Assembly (NCBI GenBank): GCA_041583495.1
Contig: JBFHFS010000100.1
Span: 1-7,296 of the forward strand
Source of the DNA: JBFHFS01 sp041583495
Lineage (GTDB): Bacteria > Bacteroidota > Bacteroidia > Bacteroidales > Marinilabiliaceae
Reading direction: 5' to 3'
Length of the DNA stretch: 7,296 bases
Below the pieces are notes generated by a model that made no database searches, was not told the origin of the DNA, and worked only from the letters and a program-made list of their open reading frames with translations. Both the position numbers and the translations under genes were made by a program. Positions 3,589 to 7,296 of this stretch are shown piece by piece; the stretch's first letter is position 1, and each line of letters begins with the position of its first letter.

Positions 3589-6152
3589 TCCAACACCACC
3601 ATATTACTTGAGGCGGAACTCTCACCCACAATCACCTCGAAGAGGCCGGGCTCCACAAAGGGTTTGCCCTGGCTGTCGGTGACAGATAGATCGGCGGGGT
3701 TAAGAGGGAAGGAGACTTCCCGTGACTCACCCTTCTTCAAAAACAGCTTTTGAAAACCACGAAGCGACTTGAGGGGATGGGGCACACTGGCCTCCTTATC
3801 AGCCACATAGAGTTGCACCACGGTTTCCCCATCGAAGTTCCCGGCATTGGTAACGGTAACCCGAACGGTATTGGTGCCTTCTTTATCCATCACGGCACTG
3901 CCCAGCTGGGGTTTGGAATAGGTGAAATGGGTATAGCTGAGACCGTAACCAAAGGGATAGAGCACCCCGCCTTCGAAAAAGCGATAGGTACGCCCCTGCA
4001 TATGGTAATCTTCGAAGGGGGGCAGATCCTCTACCGAGTGGTAGAAGGTGACCGGCAACCGGCCCGAAGGATTGTATTCGCCAAAGAGCACCTGCCCCAG
4101 TGCCTCACCGCCTGCCTGCCCGGGATACCATACGTTCAGGATGGCCGCCAGGTTATCTTGCTCCCAGTTGATGGCCATGGCACTGCCACCGGTCAGCACC
4201 AGCACCACCGGCTTACCTGTAGCCTGCAGGGCCTTGAGCAGGTCGGACTGTACTTTTGGCATTTTAAGGTTGGTACGGTCACCGCGGTCGAAACCCTCCA
4301 CATCCACGGGCATCTCCTCTCCTTCGAGGCGGGCAGTGAGCCCCCCCACATAGACAATTACGTCACTCTTTTTAACAGTTTCCCACATACGGGCTTTCCC
4401 CAGGTATTCTTCCTTGTTCCACATCAGCTGCACCGAAGCCATCCATGGGTTGGTACAGTAATACTCCAACCGGAAGGGCACCTTTTCATGCTTTTTCAGC
4501 GATCCTAATGGATACTCCTGCGATTTCTTCTGACCTTCGGCCCCGGCCTGCACGCTGTCGCCATTTAACCATAAGGCGCTGGCACCCCCCTGGGTATCGA
4601 TGGTGAGGGCCACCTCACCCGGGTAGTCGGGTTGCAACACTCCGGTGTAGCGCACCGAGTAACGTCCGGGCGTCAGCAGATCCATGGGGGCCGAGCCACC
4701 CCACTCGAAGTCAATAAGATCCTCCTGAGTCACAAACACCGGCAGGCCTTCGCAATGCACATTATCAAAAAACTCGGTCTTTATTTTCCCGGCAAAACAT
4801 CCGGCCTCCACCACATCCAGAAGCGCCCCACCATCGGTAAGGTTGGTGCCTTTAAAATAGTGGACGGCCGTCTTTTTCGATACCTGGCTTTGAACACCTT
4901 GAAGCAGGGTGGATTTATGAGTGGGGGTCCCAAAATAGTTACCCATGGCAAACTGGCGATCGTTGGCATTGGGTCCAATCACGGTAATCGACCCAATATT
5001 TCTGGAGAGAGGCAGGGTGTGGTTGCTGTTTTTCAGCAACACGATGGATTCCAGGGCGGTTTTCAAGGCCAGGGCCTGATGCGCTTCACTCTCCACCTCA
5101 TTGGCAGAGAGGTGGGCAAAGGGCACGGCCTCCTGGGGGTTGAACAACCCCAGCTTCATGCGGGCCAGCAACAGGCGTCTCAAAGCCACATCAATGTCGC
5201 ACTCACTCACAAGACCTTTCTCCACGGCCTTCACCAGGTAGGCATAGGTCGATCCACAGTTCAGGTCGCATCCCCCCTTTACACCCAGGGCGGCAGCCTC
5301 TTCGGGTGTTTCCACAATCTTATGATACTGGTAAATGTCGGATATGGCACCGCAATCGGAGACCACATATCCCTGAAAGCCCCACTGATTACGCAAGATC
5401 TCGGTAAGCAGAAAGGGGCTGGCCGAAGCCGAGGCTCCCAGATAGCGGTTATAGGCCGACATCACCGAGAAGGCCTGGCCTTCCATCACCGTGGCCTTAA
5501 AAGCCGGGAGGTAAGTCTCCCACAGATCGCGTTTATTGGTATAGGCATTAAAGCTGTGTCGGTTGTGTTCGGGTCCGCTGTGAACGGCAAAATGCTTAGG
5601 GGTAGCGATCACCTTAAAATAGTCCGGGTCCTGACCCTGCAGCCCCTTCACAAAGGCCACCCCAAGCCGGGAGGTAAGAAAAGGATCCTCCCCATAGGTC
5701 TCCTGGCCGCGTCCCCAGCGGGGATCCCTGAAGATATTGATGTTGGGGGTCCACATGGTCAAGCCCTGGTAGCGGTTGCGCTGCCCTTTGGCAATACTAA
5801 GGTTGAACTTGGCGCGCGCCTCGGTGCTGATCACGTCGGCCACCTCATGAATCAGATCCTCATTCCAGGTGGCAGCCATCCCGATGGCCTGAGGGAAAGA
5901 GGTGGCGGCACCTGCACGGGCCACGCCGTGTAGACACTCGTTCCACCAGTTGTATTCGGGCACACCCAATCGTTCAATGGCCGGAGACACATCCTGCATC
6001 TGCGACACTTTCTCCTCCAGGGTCATCCTCGACAACAGATCATCAACCCTTTGCTCAACGGGCAAAGTAGGATCCTGAAAAGGCCATTCACTTTGTCCTT
6101 TCACCCCCATAAATGAGATACACACGATGACTATCAGCAATAACGTCCTCAT
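3576..6152 (-). CDS. Secreted glycoside hydrolase family 3 beta-glycosidase with PA14 domain
   Basis: This is an 858-residue retaining exo-glycosidase that should remove glucose or xylose from the non-reducing end of beta-linked oligosaccharides. A Sec signal peptide (about 1-19, ending VKG before QS) predicts export; the cysteine at 11 follows IV, so it is not a good lipobox. The GH3 TIM-barrel spans about 30-340, with WWNECLHGVAR (69-79), PRWGRGQETYGEDP (144-157), KHFAVHSG (186-193) and VVSDCGA (263-269), where D266 is the expected nucleophile. The alpha/beta C-domain (about 365-700) is interrupted by a PA14 region (about 455-590). EGEEMPVDVEGFDR (610-623) probably carries the acid/base glutamate. 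An Fn3-like domain ends the protein (about 760-845). The NECLHG motif favours beta-xylosidase-type relatives, but specificity is not settled. No SusC/SusD neighbour is visible. The stop codon lies in a GTGAAAA array. Confidence 0.95.
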   Translation of the reverse strand: MRTLLLIVIVCISFMGVKGQSEWPFQDPTLPVEQRVDDLLSRMTLEEKVSQMQDVSPAIERLGVPEYNWWNECLHGVARAGAATSFPQAIGMAATWNEDLIHEVADVISTEARAKFNLSIAKGQRNRYQGLTMWTPNINIFRDPRWGRGQETYGEDPFLTSRLGVAFVKGLQGQDPDYFKVIATPKHFAVHSGPEHNRHSFNAYTNKRDLWETYLPAFKATVMEGQAFSVMSAYNRYLGASASASPFLLTEILRNQWGFQGYVVSDCGAISDIYQYHKIVETPEEAAALGVKGGCDLNCGSTYAYLVKAVEKGLVSECDIDVALRRLLLARMKLGLFNPQEAVPFAHLSANEVESEAHQALALKTALESIVLLKNSNHTLPLSRNIGSITVIGPNANDRQFAMGNYFGTPTHKSTLLQGVQSQVSKKTAVHYFKGTNLTDGGALLDVVEAGCFAGKIKTEFFDNVHCEGLPVFVTQEDLIDFEWGGSAPMDLLTPGRYSVRYTGVLQPDYPGEVALTIDTQGGASALWLNGDSVQAGAEGQKKSQEYPLGSLKKHEKVPFRLEYYCTNPWMASVQLMWNKEEYLGKARMWETVKKSDVIVYVGGLTARLEGEEMPVDVEGFDRGDRTNLKMPKVQSDLLKALQATGKPVVLVLTGGSAMAINWEQDNLAAILNVWYPGQAGGEALGQVLFGEYNPSGRLPVTFYHSVEDLPPFEDYHMQGRTYRFFEGGVLYPFGYGLSYTHFTYSKPQLGSAVMDKEGTNTVRVTVTNAGNFDGETVVQLYVADKEASVPHPLKSLRGFQKLFLKKGESREVSFPLNPADLSVTDSQGKPFVEPGLFEVIVGESSASSNMVVLEVRR

Positions 6153-6212
6153 AATAATATATTTAGTATTTTAACATCCATTCACTCTACCTGCAAAACT
6201 AATAAATTAGAA

Positions 6213-6220
6213 CAAAGATA
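6213..6220 (-). promoter_or_regulatory. -7 promoter element of the GH3 gene
   Basis: On the minus strand this reads TATCTTTG, an exact match to the Bacteroidota sigma-A -7 consensus TAnnTTTG. It lies 60 bases before the start codon, leaving an AT-rich 5' leader of about 50-55 bases without a Shine-Dalgarno sequence, as is usual in the phylum. No perfect -33 TTTG is seen at standard spacing; a TTG lies 14 bases upstream, which is short. Confidence 0.55.
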
Positions 6221-6263
6221 CACCAACTCGTGGGCAAGTGCATCTAAAATCAGCCTATGCACC

Positions 6264-6348
6264 TGGTGCTCCCCTCTACCCTTTATGCTCTCAGCCCTTT
6301 TTGTTTAATCCGGGAGGGCCGGAAAATGTGCCACTGCTGCCGCAGCTC
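6264..6348 (+). repeat. C/D element, copy 4 (tail only)
   Basis: From TGGTGC the sequence follows the C/D tail of copy 1. CTTTATGCTCTCAGC (6281-6295) through TCCGG-GAGGG-CCGGA (6309-6323) to GCTGCCGCAGCTC (6336-6348) aligns without gaps to 528-595. The ACGAT hairpin itself is missing. A 14-bp-period array begins six bases later. Confidence 0.7.
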
Positions 6349-6353
6349 AAAAG

Positions 6354-6423
6354 GATTTGCGAAGGGTGATGGGCAATGTGAGATTTGCAATAGGCAATTT
6401 GCAATGTGGGACATTAGAGATAG
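6354..6423 (+). repeat. 14-bp-period array E3/S3 (five units)
   Basis: This is the longest array. Units start at 6354, 6368, 6382, 6396 and 6410 in perfect register: GATTTGCGAAGGGT, GATGGGCAATGTGA, GATTTGCAATAGGC, AATTTGCAATGTGG, GACATTAGAGATAG. The first two units match the start of E1 at 2309 and the last three match S1 at 2580, so it looks like the undisrupted form from which the A element is absent. Confidence 0.8.
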
Positions 6424-6448
6424 TACGAAAAAATAAAAGGATATTGGT

Positions 6449-6546
6449 GTTTTTCCCGGGCTGAAGGCCCAACATATTTCAGCCCGACGGCAACGCCTCG
6501 GGTACTATGAATGCAATGAACACGCGCCCTGAAGGGGCAGGTTAAC
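6449..6546 (+). repeat. B element, copy 3
   Basis: CGGGCTGAA (6457-6465) pairs with TTCAGCCCG (6478-6486), and the overlapping CCCGA/TCGGG hairpin is present. The tail is of the second type (GAATGCAATGAACAC), shared with the copy at 7197 and different from the ATCCATGGAACAGG type at 2651 and 7003. Confidence 0.8.
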
Positions 6547-6549
6547 AGG

Positions 6550-6591
6550 GATTTGCGATGTTAGATTGGCAATGGACAATTTGAGATTTGG
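6550..6591 (+). repeat. 14-bp-period array E4 (three units)
   Basis: Units start at 6550, 6564 and 6578: GATTTGCGATGTTA, GATTGGCAATGGAC, AATTTGAGATTTGG. It follows the B tail directly and continues into GGCCCCGA, as at 6948 and 7145. From 6600 to 6662 no further structure is seen. Confidence 0.7.
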
Positions 6592-6662
6592 CCCCGACAC
6601 CAAATGGAAGCCTTTTCAATTTTTTCAATCCCAAAAGGGCGAAACGATTCCATTGTATTTAT

Positions 6663-6857
6663 GAGGGGACCCGCCTCCGGGAAAGGGCGTTTAGAATTTT
6701 GAGGCCTGAGGCGTAAAAAAACAAAGCTGTCTGAGGACGGCAGGACGAGTTCTTTGTTTTTAGCTGAAGGCCGCAAAATTTAGTCCTTTCACGGCAGCGG
6801 TGATTTTTTGCTTACTTTTTTATGGCAGAAAAAAGTAAGTGCCAGTCCGGCATGAGG
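6663..6857 (+). repeat. A element, copy 3, with compensatory stem change
   Basis: This is the same element as at 2386 and 2900, one base longer through an extra A in the A-run. The terminal hairpin reads CTTACTTTTTT (6811-6821), loop ATGGCAG, AAAAAAGTAAG (6829-6839). Compared with the other copies, a C has become A and its partner G has become T, so pairing is kept. It also has GTCTG for GTTTG and GACGGC at the variable apical-loop base. The flank after it differs from the S array that follows copies 1 and 2. Confidence 0.8.
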
Positions 6858-6903
6858 ACAAGAAAAAAGGATATAGGGGTAAAGGCTAAAGTGAAAAAAG
6901 AGA

Positions 6904-7296
6904 AGGGATTTGCGATGTTAGATTTGCAACGGGCAATTTGCGATTTGGCCCCGATGCGATTAAGGTTCCATTTCGCCTCTCTTGAGAACAAGGGAGAAAC
7001 AGTTTTTTCCCGGGCTGAAGGCCCAACTTATTTCAGCCCGACGGCAACGCCTCGGGTTATTATAATCCATGGAACAGGCGCCCTGTAGGGGCAGGTTAAA
7101 AGGGATTTGCGATGTTGGATTTGCAATGGACAATGTGAGATTTGGCCCCGATGCGATTAAGGTTCCATTCGCCTCTCTTGAGAACAAGAAGAAACAGTTT
7201 TTTCCCGGGCTGAAGGTCCAACTTATTTCAGCCCGACGGCAACGCCTCGGGTAAAATGAATGCAATGAACACACGCCCTGAAGGGGCAGGTTAAAA
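6904..7296 (+). repeat. 197-bp tandem duplication of an E-linker-B unit
   Basis: Two adjacent copies of one composite unit have starts 197 bases apart (6904 and 7101) and run to the window edge. Each holds a three-unit 14-bp array (6907-6948 and 7104-7145), a linker beginning GGCCCCGATGCGATTAAGG, and a B element (7003-7099 and 7197-7296). B hairpin 1 arms are 7011-7019 with 7032-7040, and 7206-7214 with 7227-7235. The two B tails are of different types, so the copies are not simply recent duplicates. Open frames on both strands are by-products of the repeats. The unit may continue outside the window. Confidence 0.8.

Noticed and set aside
4632..5933. Long plus-strand open frame (433 codons) and a shorter one at 3750-4508
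   Set aside because: Both are antisense to the GH3 gene, whose domains, catalytic motifs and signal peptide are clear. Their translations show no family resemblance and an antisense-type composition.
6096..6152. Lipoprotein signal on the GH3 enzyme
   Set aside because: The cysteine at residue 11 is preceded by valine and lies within the hydrophobic core, so it does not make a good lipobox.
6354..7145. Plasmid-type iteron replication origin
   Set aside because: The 14-bp arrays are iteron-like, but no replication initiator gene or DnaA boxes are seen, and the arrays are scattered among other repeats at two loci.
6822..7274. Open frames on both strands over the right-hand repeats, and a similar one at 2928-3185
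   Set aside because: They follow the repeat modules, are not maintained between copies that differ by a single-base indel, and have no recognisable domain.

Overview
The window looks like chromosomal DNA of a Bacteroidota bacterium. It is probably a Bacteroidales or Marinilabiliales-type member, but that finer placement is inference. Three things suggest it: start regions are AT-rich with no clear Shine-Dalgarno sequence; the GH3 gene has an exact copy of the Bacteroidota -7 promoter motif TAnnTTTG upstream; and the proteins (a PA14-containing GH3 enzyme, a cysteine-poor Crp/Fnr regulator, an OsmC protein) are typical of the phylum.

Only three genes are supported, covering about 51% of the bases. 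From the left: 1-819 is gene-free and holds hairpin repeats and a GTGAAAA-type array. A Crp/Fnr-family regulator lies on the minus strand (820-1518). It is divergent from an OsmC-family protein on the plus strand (1663-2118), which ends in a strong intrinsic terminator. The 144-bp gap between them carries a perfect 16-bp palindrome, a good candidate regulator site. From 2174 to 3575 the DNA is a repeat mosaic with no credible gene. A secreted GH3 beta-glycosidase follows on the minus strand (3576-6152). From 6153 to the right edge is its promoter and then a second repeat mosaic.

The gene-free half is highly structured. A few modules recur in different orders: (A) a ~194-bp element with two long hairpins, three copies, one showing a compensatory base-pair change; (B) a ~95-bp element with two mutually exclusive hairpins, five copies; (E/S) iteron-like arrays with a strict 14-bp period, eight copies; (C/D) an ACGAT hairpin plus a conserved tail. 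Both minus-strand genes end inside the first units of a polypurine array with a period of 8-9 bases built on GGTGAAAA, so that the stop codon is itself a repeat unit.

Functionally, the left pair may be a small redox or peroxide-stress circuit (regulator plus OsmC peroxidase-like protein). The GH3 enzyme would release monosaccharides from plant-type oligosaccharides in the periplasm or outside the cell; no SusC/SusD or other polysaccharide-locus gene is visible. No RNA gene, CRISPR array, transposase or integrase was found.
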